A stretch of DNA of 64,000 nt, taken from assembly GCF_001571145.1 (NCBI RefSeq), contig NZ_BCTF01000027.1, positions 1 to 64,000 on the forward strand. Reading direction: 5' to 3'. The position numbers and the translations under genes are program-made. Position 1 is the first letter of the stretch, and each line of letters opens with the position of its first letter. Under the pieces are notes generated by a model. The model was not told where the DNA came from and searched no databases. It saw only the letters and a list, made by a program, of their open reading frames with translations. Below are positions 1 through 8,630 of the stretch, piece by piece. Source of the stretch: Hydrogenophaga flava NBRC 102514. GTDB lineage: Bacteria > Pseudomonadota > Gammaproteobacteria > Burkholderiales > Burkholderiaceae_C.

Positions 1-2411
1 TAACGGCGGATGTCAGTTCCTTCTACCATGAGCTCAACCCAGACTTCATGCTCGACCCGGCTTTCGTGGTCGATGTGATGGGGGTGGAATTGTCCGCCCC
101 TCAAACCAAGCTCCACCGCTTGTTCATTAACGCGCTAAAAGCTTGGGCTTCTGCCACCCCTCTGAAGAAGGGCTTGCCAGTCGGATTGCCTGCTTCTGCA
201 GTCGTTGCAAATGTCGCCCTGGCGGAACTGGATCGAATGGTTGAGCGGCAAATAGTGCCGCTTTATTACGGCCGCTATGTAGATGATATCCTGTTGGTAA
301 TGGAGAACGGTGCTAGTTTTCGATCTACCAATGATCTGTGGGAATGGTTGTTTACGCGCTCAGATGGTAAGCTCGATTGGGTGCCAGACCAGAAGGGAAA
401 GCAGATCAGATATCAGCCCGACTATTTGCGTGGCAGCCGGATCCTCTTTGCAAACGCCAAAAACAAGGTCTTCATGCTGGCTGACGAGCCTGGCAAAACA
501 CTGGTCGATGCGATTGCCCACCAGATACACGAGCGAGCGAGCGAATGGCGTGCCATGCCCCGTCTGCCACGTTCTGCAAGTCACGTGGGCACTGACCTTC
601 TTGCCGCCACGCAAAGCGATGGCGAGGCCGCAGACAATTTGCGCAAAGCCGATGCGCTGACCATGCGCCGAGCTGGTTTTGCAATCAAACTGCGTGATTT
701 CGAAGCCTATGAGCGTGACCTTCCGCCAGAAGCTTGGAAAGAGCATCGCCGAGCCTTCTTCGGTGCCTTTGTTCAGCATGTGCTGGTTTTGCCGCAGTTT
801 TTTGATCTGGCGGTCTACCTGCCTCGGGTAATAAGGCTGGCCACGGCTTGCGAGGACTTTGAGGACCTGCACAAGATTCTTTCGGCACTTGAAAAGATAT
901 ACGAGCAGGTGCAGGCTGGTTGCAGCTTGGGCATCAAGGCGAGTCCAGAAGACGATCCATCCGACCTGCCGAACAACCTTGCTAAGTGGCGCAGTCAGCT
1001 TGCTCGAAGTATTTTGGAGTCCATCACTGCAGCCTTTCCGCCACGCCTTTCAAAAGCTGGCAAACAGAATTGGGACAAGTACCTGAAGGACTGGCAGGAC
1101 CGCTGGCTTCCCGGCTGGGAGTTCATGTCTCGGGATTTTTCAGTCAAGGGCTATCAAGCCCAGCAGGCTCGGCTTTTCTCGTTTGATCTGGCGCACTTGC
1201 CTTTCCGCTTTATTGGCCTGCCGAAGGAGATGGTGGCCCAGCGTGGGATTCCGGCCAAGAAGACGGTGGTTACCTGTACCAATGCCATCGACCTGCTCCC
1301 AGTTAGCGTGCTGGACGGCATCAGGCAACTGGCCCAATGGCTCAGCTGCAAAGGTGTTCCACACGGGCTGCTGTTTGCGACGCGTCCGTTCAACTTGCCG
1401 GAACTGTTCATTCTGAACAAGTCAGCCTATGACGCTATGCAGCGCAGGACCATGCAAGCCGTCGTACTTGCAGTGCGCGGCTTCAAGCTCGGCGACGTCG
1501 CCCCTTGCTTTGACAAGCATGGCGTACTGCAAATTTCAGATGGCCAGCCCCAGCGCCGTTACGGAATTGCAGTCTCCAGTTGGAAAACAGGCATGGCAAG
1601 TTGGACTGCCTCGGTCATGCGCATGCCTGATCCAGACGTCGACCGCTATGCCCGCTTGTGCCGTTTACTAGATGGCGTAATCGCCCAACCGCAGCAAAGC
1701 CGTTATCTGGTTTTGCCGGAGCTTGCCCTACCAGCACACTGGTTCATTCGTATCGTCCGCAAGCTACAGGGGCGAGGTATTTCGTTGATCACCGGGGTTG
1801 AGTACCTGCATGCCCGCAAGTCAAGGGTGCGCAACCAAGTTTGGGCAGCTCTTTCACACGATGGCCTAGGCTTTCCGTCGCTGATGATTTACCGCCAAGA
1901 TAAGCAGCGCCCGGCCCTGCATGAGGAACAGGAACTGAAACGCCTCGCTGGGCTTGAATTGAGGCCTGATAAGACTTGGAAGATTCCGCCTATTCTGCAA
2001 CATGGTGACCTGCGCTTTGCTCTGCTTATCTGTAGCGAGCTAACTAACATCAGCTATCGCGCTGCCTTACGCGGAAAGGTGGATGCGCTGTTTGTGCCCG
2101 AGTGGAACCAAGACACCGAAACTTTCAATGCACTGGTCGAATCTGCCGCTCTCGATATTCACGCCTACATCGTCCAATGCAACGACCGACAGTACGGAGA
2201 CAGTCGTATCCGCGCTCCGTTCAAGGAAAGTTGGCAGCGCGATTTGCTGCGGGTCAAGGGCGGCATTACAGATTATTGCGTGATCGGAGATGTTGATGTG
2301 CAGGCGCTACGTCAGTTCCAAAGTAGCAACCGCTCCCCAACCAGACCGTTCAAGCCAGTGCCGGACGGATTCGAAATTGATTCTGGCCGCAGGGTACTAC
2401 CAGCAGAGTAA
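1..2411 (+). CDS. Reverse transcriptase-nitrilase fusion, DRT type 1 (UG1)-like antiphage protein, 5' end outside window
   Basis: The frame is open from the first bases of the window, so the true start lies upstream; the first in-window ATG (48) is not the start. Reverse transcriptase motifs are visible: DVSSFYHE (motif A, catalytic Asp at 9-11), GLPVGLPAS (motif B, about 171-197) and YVDD (motif C, 276-287). After a helical middle region, the last third resembles a carbon-nitrogen hydrolase: LPEL (Glu at 1719-1721), a Lys in YRQDK, and LICSE (Cys at 2031-2033) fit the Glu-Lys-Cys triad. RT fused to a C-terminal nitrilase is the architecture of defence-associated reverse transcriptase type 1 (UG1) and a few related UG groups. 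GC is clearly lower than in the genes to the right. Family assignment is from architecture and motifs; antiphage activity is inferred. Confidence 0.85.
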   Translation, partial: TADVSSFYHELNPDFMLDPAFVVDVMGVELSAPQTKLHRLFINALKAWASATPLKKGLPVGLPASAVVANVALAELDRMVERQIVPLYYGRYVDDILLVMENGASFRSTNDLWEWLFTRSDGKLDWVPDQKGKQIRYQPDYLRGSRILFANAKNKVFMLADEPGKTLVDAIAHQIHERASEWRAMPRLPRSASHVGTDLLAATQSDGEAADNLRKADALTMRRAGFAIKLRDFEAYERDLPPEAWKEHRRAFFGAFVQHVLVLPQFFDLAVYLPRVIRLATACEDFEDLHKILSALEKIYEQVQAGCSLGIKASPEDDPSDLPNNLAKWRSQLARSILESITAAFPPRLSKAGKQNWDKYLKDWQDRWLPGWEFMSRDFSVKGYQAQQARLFSFDLAHLPFRFIGLPKEMVAQRGIPAKKTVVTCTNAIDLLPVSVLDGIRQLAQWLSCKGVPHGLLFATRPFNLPELFILNKSAYDAMQRRTMQAVVLAVRGFKLGDVAPCFDKHGVLQISDGQPQRRYGIAVSSWKTGMASWTASVMRMPDPDVDRYARLCRLLDGVIAQPQQSRYLVLPELALPAHWFIRIVRKLQGRGISLITGVEYLHARKSRVRNQVWAALSHDGLGFPSLMIYRQDKQRPALHEEQELKRLAGLELRPDKTWKIPPILQHGDLRFALLICSELTNISYRAALRGKVDALFVPEWNQDTETFNALVESAALDIHAYIVQCNDRQYGDSRIRAPFKESWQRDLLRVKGGITDYCVIGDVDVQALRQFQSSNRSPTRPFKPVPDGFEIDSGRRVLPAE

Positions 2412-2631
2412 CCCAACGCTGGACTCTGAGCACGGCAGTTTAGCTTCGGCCAGAGGTCAGATGAATCTGCATGCGAGCAAATGTCTGGACTTCCCAGGCG
2501 TGGCCTTAGTGAGCTTAGGCCAAATGCCCGCCAAAGGCGAGCGCGAGTAAACACGGTAGTTCTGTGTTGGGGTTATGTCGGAATTCGCCTTCTAGCCGTA
2601 TGCAAAAGGCCTCTCCCCATTGCACAATTAA

Positions 2632-3831
2632 TCATTGCGACGAAAGGAGAAGAGCTTGTGCTGCTCGGCTCTGATCCGTGTATAGAACCGTGGAGCTAAT
2701 CTTCCGCATGCATCCTTCGCTGAGGGGTCTTCTGACATATTTTGCTAAGTTGACAACTATATTGCCAGCTTCTGAGTAAACCGCCTTGCTTGCTAGCAGC
2801 GCTAGATCATTGCAGTCTATCCCGTCTTTGATTTGTGGAACGGTTTTGTATAGAAATGCTGGAATTTGATCGTAAAGCATGCCGGCTACTGCATCTTTAA
2901 TGTCAGATAAACTGACTGTATTAGTGGCTGCCTTTGGTGGGTTGTCGGGCTTCTTTGGTTGACCTTGTGTTGCTGCTTTTGATGAAGATTGTGAAAATGC
3001 GTTCTGAAATCGCACGAGGGCTTGCAGTTTTGGACTGTGGGATGTGCTCAAAATCTCATCTTTGGTCCAGACATATATTCGATCTTGAGTGTTTCGTGGT
3101 TTTACCATAAATACGTGGTTGGCAGAAACTGGCCACAAAGATCCATTGCATACTGCAGTCGCCGAGTCTTGTGGTACCACAAACCCTATTGCTGAGGTCG
3201 GTAGTTTTTCATAGCCACAAGAAATTCGTGTGTCTCCTTGAGACTCACGCCATTTTCTATTGATTTCTGTGAGATATGAATTGTTTGAGCTTGTGAGGTT
3301 GGATAGTGCGGAATTGTTAGGTAAAAACAACTTTCCAATGGCTGCAAGGTCGGATCCATTGGATGGGGAGCCCATTGATATTATTAGCGGTATTTTTACT
3401 TCTGAAAAGAAGTCTGGCTCTTCGGCCATCAGAGAGCGCAGGGCGAGATTTCCCATTGAGTGGGCGATAAAATAGACTTCCTTGAATTGCTTTCCTGATG
3501 CAAGTCCGATATTCTTAATATCTGCTCTAAGACTCTGCCCCATCTCCTTTAGGGTCATATTTCCATTTAGCAGACCGGCGTTGTATGATAAAGAAAAAAT
3601 CCTGAATTCCCTTGATATATCAATATCTTCTGCTAATAGCTTTGTCCATACTTCATTTGTTTCTGGATTCTTCCAGCTCTCTTCGGGATGGCCGTTTAGG
3701 CCATGAATAAAAACGATCGCTTTCTCGGCTTGGTTTGAGGAAAGCGAAATGGTCGACGGAATTTCTATGCTGGATGAAGCGCAGCCAAGAAGATTAAAAG
3801 TAAGAAAGATCGAAAGTACGAATCGGATCAT
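2632..3831 (-). CDS. Lipoprotein with alpha/beta-hydrolase fold (predicted acyl hydrolase)
   Basis: The 399-residue protein starts MIRFVLSIF and has a lipobox LLGC at about residues 15-18, so it should be a lipidated exported protein. IVFIHGLNGHPEESW looks like the oxyanion-hole strand and loop, and AHSMG is a nucleophile elbow (Ala replaces the first Gly of GxSxG). A His in SANHVF may complete the triad. The family resembles lipase/PGAP1-like serine hydrolases. ATG 3831 is preferred over the in-frame TTG at 3837 because GGAGG lies about 9 bases before the ATG. The gene is markedly AT-rich, converges on the RT gene and ends the low-GC segment beside glnS. Substrate unknown; a role in defence is only suggested by position. 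Confidence 0.7.
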   Translation of the reverse strand: MIRFVLSIFLTFNLLGCASSSIEIPSTISLSSNQAEKAIVFIHGLNGHPEESWKNPETNEVWTKLLAEDIDISREFRIFSLSYNAGLLNGNMTLKEMGQSLRADIKNIGLASGKQFKEVYFIAHSMGNLALRSLMAEEPDFFSEVKIPLIISMGSPSNGSDLAAIGKLFLPNNSALSNLTSSNNSYLTEINRKWRESQGDTRISCGYEKLPTSAIGFVVPQDSATAVCNGSLWPVSANHVFMVKPRNTQDRIYVWTKDEILSTSHSPKLQALVRFQNAFSQSSSKAATQGQPKKPDNPPKAATNTVSLSDIKDAVAGMLYDQIPAFLYKTVPQIKDGIDCNDLALLASKAVYSEAGNIVVNLAKYVRRPLSEGCMRKISSTVLYTDQSRAAQALLLSSQ

Positions 3832-3872
3832 TGTCAAAATCCTCCACTATTCATGGGTGCGGCCTGTCGCGA

Positions 3873-5741
3873 CTACTTTCCCCAACTATCCTTCAACCCC
3901 GTCACCCGGTTGAACACCACCTTCCCGCCCACGCCGTGGTCCGCGCGGTCGGCCACAAAGTAGCCGTGCCGTTCGAACTGGAATTTCTGATCCGGCTTCG
4001 CGGCGGCCAGTAATGGCTCCACGACCGCCGTCACCACCTTCAGGCTGTCGGGGTTCAGGGCGTCCAGGAAGTTCTTGCCGCCCGCGTCGGGTTGCGGGTC
4101 GGTGAACAGGCGGTCGTACAGGCGCACTTCGGCGCTCACGCCGCTGGCCGCGCTGACCCAGGTGATGGCGGCCTTGGCCTTGACGCTGTCGGCGCCGGGG
4201 GTGCCGCTCTTGGTGCCGGCAATCACTTTGGCGTGCACTTCGGTCACTTTGCCGTCGGCGTCTTTGGCGCAACCCGTGCATTCGATGACGTAGCCACCTT
4301 TGAGGCGCACGACGTTGCCGGGGAAAAGCCGCTTGTAGCCCTTGGGCGGCACTTCTTCAAAGTCTTCGCGCTCGATCCACACGTCCTTGCCGATCTTGAA
4401 CACGCGGTCTGGCGGCGGGGTCTGGCCTTCGGCAATGGCGCTGTGGGGCAGGGCGGGCTGGGTGCAGTCTTCGGTGTAGCCGTCAGAGCCGAACACCTCG
4501 GCCCAGTTGGTGAGCACCAGCTTGACGGGGTCGAGCACGGCCATGCCGCGGTGGGCCTTGTTTTCCAGGTCTTCGCGCAGGCAGCCGTCGAGCGTGCTGT
4601 AGTCGATCCAGGAATCGCTCTTGGTCACGCCGATGCGTTCGGCAAACAGCTGGATGGCTTCGGGCGTGTAGCCGCGGCGGCGCAGGCCGACGATGGTGGG
4701 CATGCGCGGGTCGTCCCAGCCGCTGACTTTTTTCTCGTTCACCAGCTGCGCCAGCTTGCGCTTGCTGGTGATCACGTAGGTCAGGTTCAGGCGCGCAAAT
4801 TCGTACTGCCGCGGCGGCGGGGCCTTGAGCAGGCCGCCTTCGCACAGACGCTCCAGCAGCCAGTCGTAGAACGGGCGCTGGTCTTCAAATTCCAGTGTGC
4901 AGATGCTGTGGGTGATCTGCTCCAGCGCGTCCTCGATGGGGTGCGCGAAGGTGTACATGGGGTAGATGCACCAGGCGTCGCCCGTGTTGTGGTGCGTGGC
5001 GCGGCGGATGCGGTAGATGGCCGGGTCGCGCATGTTGATGTTGGGCGAGGCCATGTCGATCTTGGCGCGCAGCACGGCGGCGCCGTCGGCCAGTTTGCCG
5101 TCGCGCATCTCGCGGAAGCGGGCCAGGTTCTCGTCGGGTGTGCGCGTGCGGAAGGGGCTGTCCACGCCGGGCTTGCCGAAGTCGCCGCGGTTCACGCGCA
5201 TTTCTTCGGCGGTCTGTTCGTCCACATAGGCGTGGCCGGCGGTGATGAGGTATTCGGCCGCGCGGTACATGAAGTCGAAGTAGTTCGACGCGTAGTACAG
5301 GTGGTCTTCGGTCTTGCCGTTGAAGCTGCTCTGCCAGTTGAAGCCCAGCCACTGCACCGCGTCGAGGATGGAGTCCACGTACTCCTTTTCTTCCTTCTCG
5401 GGGTTGGTGTCGTCAAAGCGCATGTGGCAGACGCCGCCGTAGTCGCGCGCCAGGCCGAAGTTCAGGCAGATGCTCTTGGCGTGGCCCACGTGCAGGTAGC
5501 CGTTGGGTTCGGGCGGGAAGCGGGTGCGGATCTTGGCCGGGTCGGGCTGGCCGGCATCGTGGAAGGCGGCATCACCCGGGCCGCCGCCCCACTGGCGCTG
5601 GGCGTAGGTGCCTTGCTCCAGGTCTTTTTCGATGATCTGGCGCAGGAAGTTGGAGACCTTGTGCTCCTCGCCGTCTGCGGCGGCGGGAACGTTGTTTTTA
5701 GAGGCGTTGGAAGGGGCGTTTTTGGGGGTGTTCGAGCTCAT
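3873..5741 (-). CDS. glnS: Glutaminyl-tRNA synthetase
   Basis: Charges tRNA-Gln with glutamine in the cytoplasm. The 622-residue class I synthetase shows the HIGH-type motif HVGH (residues 84-87) after RTRFPPEPNGYL, the KMSKS equivalent SKRK (about 327-330) and the C-terminal anticodon-binding beta-barrel region. The first 30 residues are an Asn/Ala/Ser-rich extension before the conserved NFLRQIIEKDL. Slightly longer than the E. coli enzyme (about 554 residues). It follows the effector/immunity genes on the same strand, and a small inverted repeat (CCGGCC-6-GGCCGG, 5742-5759) sits directly upstream of the start. Confidence 0.97.
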   Translation of the reverse strand: MSSNTPKNAPSNASKNNVPAAADGEEHKVSNFLRQIIEKDLEQGTYAQRQWGGGPGDAAFHDAGQPDPAKIRTRFPPEPNGYLHVGHAKSICLNFGLARDYGGVCHMRFDDTNPEKEEKEYVDSILDAVQWLGFNWQSSFNGKTEDHLYYASNYFDFMYRAAEYLITAGHAYVDEQTAEEMRVNRGDFGKPGVDSPFRTRTPDENLARFREMRDGKLADGAAVLRAKIDMASPNINMRDPAIYRIRRATHHNTGDAWCIYPMYTFAHPIEDALEQITHSICTLEFEDQRPFYDWLLERLCEGGLLKAPPPRQYEFARLNLTYVITSKRKLAQLVNEKKVSGWDDPRMPTIVGLRRRGYTPEAIQLFAERIGVTKSDSWIDYSTLDGCLREDLENKAHRGMAVLDPVKLVLTNWAEVFGSDGYTEDCTQPALPHSAIAEGQTPPPDRVFKIGKDVWIEREDFEEVPPKGYKRLFPGNVVRLKGGYVIECTGCAKDADGKVTEVHAKVIAGTKSGTPGADSVKAKAAITWVSAASGVSAEVRLYDRLFTDPQPDAGGKNFLDALNPDSLKVVTAVVEPLLAAAKPDQKFQFERHGYFVADRADHGVGGKVVFNRVTGLKDSWGK

Positions 5742-5813
5742 CCGGCCATTCTAGGCCGGCGCTTGCAGGGTCTCGGGCTGCTGCTTCTTCAGGTCTCGAA
5801 ACTCTGCCCCGAC

Positions 5814-6653
5814 CTAGATGTTGTTCGACTTGTCGATGTATGAGCTGATGGACTTGATGTTCTGGTCGGGTCCGAGGTGGAGCTTGATAAGGATGTCGCG
5901 ACGATTTCCTTTGATCCCCTCGCCGCGATGGGTCGAGTAAACGATGTCGCTGGCCGACTCATCGACATTCCCTTCACCAAGACCGCGCAGAAACTCCAGT
6001 GCCCTGCCTCTGCTGGTCCCGATCGGCAGACGGCTGGCGACGATGCTGCTGGTGTCGGCCCGCTGGGTGGCCACATTGGGGATCGGTGCGCCGTAAATCT
6101 CTTTCAGCCATGCTGCTTCGTCGTGCGTGGGGTTCGTTTGCTGGGCGGGTACCTCCTCCTGGTCCGAAAGACAGGCTTGGACCCATGGCTCCGCGGCGAG
6201 TTCTTCAAGCGACGGGTCCGGACGCTTGACTCGGACGAATCCGGCGTAGCAACGGCCACCCTTGCCATCCAGATCGCCGAGCTTTTCATCGCACAGATGC
6301 AAGGGGCGGTCGATGGTTTCCCAGCCGTCTTCACACTCGGTGCGGGTCTCACTGCCCGGGCGCCCGCAAATGCGGGTGCGCCGTGCTTCGACAGATGAGA
6401 CTGCTTCGGCGACAACCCTGCCGTCGTAGCTCTTGTAAGACGCGACATACGACCAGGTGCCGCAGATTCGCTTTCCCCGCTGTAGCAACAGGTAGCGGCT
6501 GCACAGGTCGGGGGAGTCGTTGCGCCCGCAGGACACCCAACTACCTGCGAACGGCGCCGACACCTTGGACTTGCCCCCGCTGCTGGTGTTTGTCGGTTGA
6601 GCGCCAGCTGCCATCGCCACCGCGATCAACATCGGGAAAAAGACTTTCTTCAT
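5814..6653 (-). CDS. Secreted Cys-rich protein of unknown function, possible second immunity protein
   Basis: 279 residues with a Sec signal peptide (MKKVFFPMLIAVAMAAGAQ). The mature part begins with a Cys-rich region (WVSCGRND, LCSRYLLL, KRICGTW, RICGRPG, ECEDGW, HLCDEK, GRCYAGF) that looks like a disulphide-stabilised periplasmic beta domain. The C-terminal half is polar and has no recognised motif. It lies 64 bases downstream of the GH19 hydrolase on the same strand, so it may be co-transcribed with the effector module and act in the periplasm. I do not recognise the family; an immunity role is inferred from position and export only. Confidence 0.6.
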   Translation of the reverse strand: MKKVFFPMLIAVAMAAGAQPTNTSSGGKSKVSAPFAGSWVSCGRNDSPDLCSRYLLLQRGKRICGTWSYVASYKSYDGRVVAEAVSSVEARRTRICGRPGSETRTECEDGWETIDRPLHLCDEKLGDLDGKGGRCYAGFVRVKRPDPSLEELAAEPWVQACLSDQEEVPAQQTNPTHDEAAWLKEIYGAPIPNVATQRADTSSIVASRLPIGTSRGRALEFLRGLGEGNVDESASDIVYSTHRGEGIKGNRRDILIKLHLGPDQNIKSISSYIDKSNNI

Positions 6654-6717
6654 TGGTTGCCTTGCCTACCTCGTTGAACGCAGAAAACAGGCGTGTCGTC
6701 GGGCCCCAGGGGAGGGA

Positions 6718-7803
6718 TCAGTGGGCGAGCGCAGGTTCCTGCACGCGAACCGGCTCGGGTGCCGACGCGGTCGCCGCACTTTGAACCGGCGCCTTGTCTG
6801 CCTGCACCATATGGCCCACAGACTCGTCCACCCCGGTGTTGGCCGCCACCTTGGCGTCGATCTGCGTTTCGCGCAGCGGCTCGCCCTTGGCCTGCTGCGC
6901 GAACCGGATCTGGCCGTCAACGACCTTGAGGCCAGTGATGTCGGTCATGCCCTGTTCGCGGGCTGACTGGGCGACGGCAAAGACGGTGTTGTCCATGCCC
7001 CGGTCCCAGGTGAGCTTGTGCTTGTCCGCCAACGCCCGGACATGGCGCTCGGCGTCCCGCAGCAGCTCGCGGCTGGTGTCGCCCAACTGGGCCAGCGCCT
7101 CGGGGCGGCGGTAGAGCGCGTCCTGGAGGTAGCCTTTGTCGAGGGCCGCAGTCCAGGCGGTGGCGTTGGCTTGGCGGTCTTCGAGGCCTTTGACTGTTCG
7201 ACCGACCCTGCCGGTGTTGATGATCGAACCCGCGTCCGTGACGCTGGCTCGGTCTTTAGTCTTTGGCTGGACGTTGTCTTTCCAGTATTGAATGGCCAAT
7301 GTTTCGGCGTTGCTTGGGTCTGCTGCCAGCTCGGGTCGGTTGACCAAGTCCAGTCCGGTTTTTCGCTGGTAGTCAGCGTAGTTGTCACGTCCGGTCAACT
7401 GGATGTAGCCGCGGCCTCGGTACTTGTGGCCATCATTCGGTTCGGTGTTCCCAAGGGCATCCTTTCCCCATTCACCGCCGTAAATCTTGTTTGCAATCGC
7501 CTGTCGCCGCTGCTGAGGGTCCTCGATGGCCGCCAGTTCTCCGGCTTCCTTTTCGGTGGGTCCGTTGCGGGGCGGTACCTTGCCTCCGCCCTTGAAGGTG
7601 TCCCACAGGACGGAACCCCGGTAGTTCAAGTTTTCCTCAAGGCGAGAGAAGTTCTGGCTCTCGTGCTGCGTTTGCCCCATGAAATTCGCCAGTTCCTTGG
7701 CGTCGGTGATGCCGCTGCGGTAGGCGGTCACCAACAGCGACTCGGCCCGCTCGCGCTGCCGGGCTGTGGCAAGCCCCGGAACGACGGGGTCGTTGGCGCT
7801 CAT
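6718..7803 (-). CDS. GH19-type peptidoglycan hydrolase with XVIPCD-like tail, putative T4SS antibacterial effector
   Basis: 361 residues, no signal peptide. Residues about 10-235 match the GH19 chitinase/lysozyme fold: QTQHESQNF (putative catalytic Glu48) and KYRGRGYIQLTGRDNY (128-142), as in phage-type endolysins. Residues about 241-332 resemble the XVIPCD secretion tail of Xanthomonadales X-Tfe effectors: WDRGMDNTVFAVA, REQGMTDI, then IRFAQQ and a final DESVGHM segment. Secretion by a VirD4-dependent type IV system into rival cells would explain the missing signal peptide. The start ATG overlaps the stop of the upstream lipoprotein gene by 4 bases, the expected coupling of effector and immunity genes. 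The hydrolase domain is confident; the XVIPCD call rests on recalled motifs. Confidence 0.75.
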   Translation of the reverse strand: MSANDPVVPGLATARQRERAESLLVTAYRSGITDAKELANFMGQTQHESQNFSRLEENLNYRGSVLWDTFKGGGKVPPRNGPTEKEAGELAAIEDPQQRRQAIANKIYGGEWGKDALGNTEPNDGHKYRGRGYIQLTGRDNYADYQRKTGLDLVNRPELAADPSNAETLAIQYWKDNVQPKTKDRASVTDAGSIINTGRVGRTVKGLEDRQANATAWTAALDKGYLQDALYRRPEALAQLGDTSRELLRDAERHVRALADKHKLTWDRGMDNTVFAVAQSAREQGMTDITGLKVVDGQIRFAQQAKGEPLRETQIDAKVAANTGVDESVGHMVQADKAPVQSAATASAPEPVRVQEPALAH

Positions 7804-8432
7804 GGTTGTTTGGCCTTGGCTTTTTCGGCTTCAAGTCGCTCCCGCTCCTTCTCCTTCCAGACCGAATCGCGCGTCACACCTGCGGCAAAGTAAGGGTCGA
7901 ACTCCAGCACACGGGCACATGCGCGGCTCTTGTCCTTTGTGGTGATGGACCAGCCGTCGGGCAAATTCTCCCGCGTCCAGCCACCACCCCCCTGCGGGTC
8001 GGCGGCGTCCTGTTCCGAGAAGAAGAAGAACTCTCCCTTCTCGGACGTGACAAACAGGTACGGAACAACGTGGGCGGAAACGCCTTTGTAGAAGTGTTGT
8101 TTGTAGTCGTATGGATTGGGCGGGTAGCTGTGCTGCACCACCCCTTGCGGTGTGCCGACGACCAGATAGGCATAGCCCGGGTTGTCCTTGAGTGGGCCTT
8201 TGAATGTTGCGAGGTCCTGCGACGCGCACATGGACAACAGCCGGTGATCGTGCAGTTCGCAAGAGAAACGAACCGATTCCTGAGGTTTGCAGAGGTGGGT
8301 GACCTGAGTCTTGCGGTCGGCTGCTGTTGAAGATGCCGGGCCTGCGGCACAGGCACTCAGTGAAACCGCGGTGATGGCGCCCAGCAGCACCGATGCCGCT
8401 GTAAAGCCGCGAAAGCGTGGTGAATGGTTCAT
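7800..8432 (-). CDS. Lipoprotein, putative immunity protein of the GH19 effector
   Basis: 210 residues from ATG 8432; an in-frame extension upstream to 8486 would put 18 arginine-rich residues before the signal peptide and is rejected. Signal peptide with lipobox LSAC (Cys about residue 27). The mature domain has VRFSCELHDHRLLSMCAS followed by YLVVG and QHSYP, the pattern of small secreted beta-rich proteins with an FSC...SlCAS signature. A charged Lys/Glu-rich tail ends the protein. Translationally coupled (4-base overlap) to the peptidoglycan hydrolase. In Xanthomonas the GH19 effector XAC2609 is paired with lipoprotein inhibitor XAC2610; the same gene pairing here supports an immunity role. 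Direct homology to XAC2610 was not tested. Confidence 0.65.
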   Translation of the reverse strand: MNHSPRFRGFTAASVLLGAITAVSLSACAAGPASSTAADRKTQVTHLCKPQESVRFSCELHDHRLLSMCASQDLATFKGPLKDNPGYAYLVVGTPQGVVQHSYPPNPYDYKQHFYKGVSAHVVPYLFVTSEKGEFFFFSEQDAADPQGGGGWTRENLPDGWSITTKDKSRACARVLEFDPYFAAGVTRDSVWKEKERERLEAEKAKAKQP

Positions 8433-8583
8433 GTTGGTTTGCAGCCGCCGATGGGCTCGGGCGGGGTGTGTGACAGGTGGCCGCATTGTGCCGATTGCGG
8501 CGTGCGCTGCAATCCCGCAAACGGGGCAATCCTGGGGCGGGAACCTGGCAGGGCACCGAGTAGTCCAGTGGTATGTTGTAAAA

Positions 8584-8607
8584 AAATTTCTGTCTTGACA
8601 GAAATTT
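8584..8607. promoter_or_regulatory. Palindromic operator upstream of the GbsR/MarR-type regulator
   Basis: Perfect inverted repeat with 11-base arms, AAATTTCTGTC and GACAGAAATTT, separated by TT. It lies 23 bases before the regulator start. The right half contains TTGACA, a perfect -35 hexamer. The same core recurs before the next gene at 9186-9207, so this is very probably the binding site of the regulator itself. Confidence 0.8.
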
Positions 8608-8630
8608 CAGACGGACGCACCATCGAACCC

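Noticed and set aside
5742..5759. CCGGCC-6-GGCCGG inverted repeat as a terminator
   Set aside because: Short stem without a T tract directly upstream of the glnS start; not convincing as a terminator or operator.
4092..5843. Long plus-strand open frame (583 codons) opposite glnS
   Set aside because: Mirror of a GC-rich gene; Val/Gly/Ala/His-rich translation with no homology features. glnS on the other strand is complete with all motifs.
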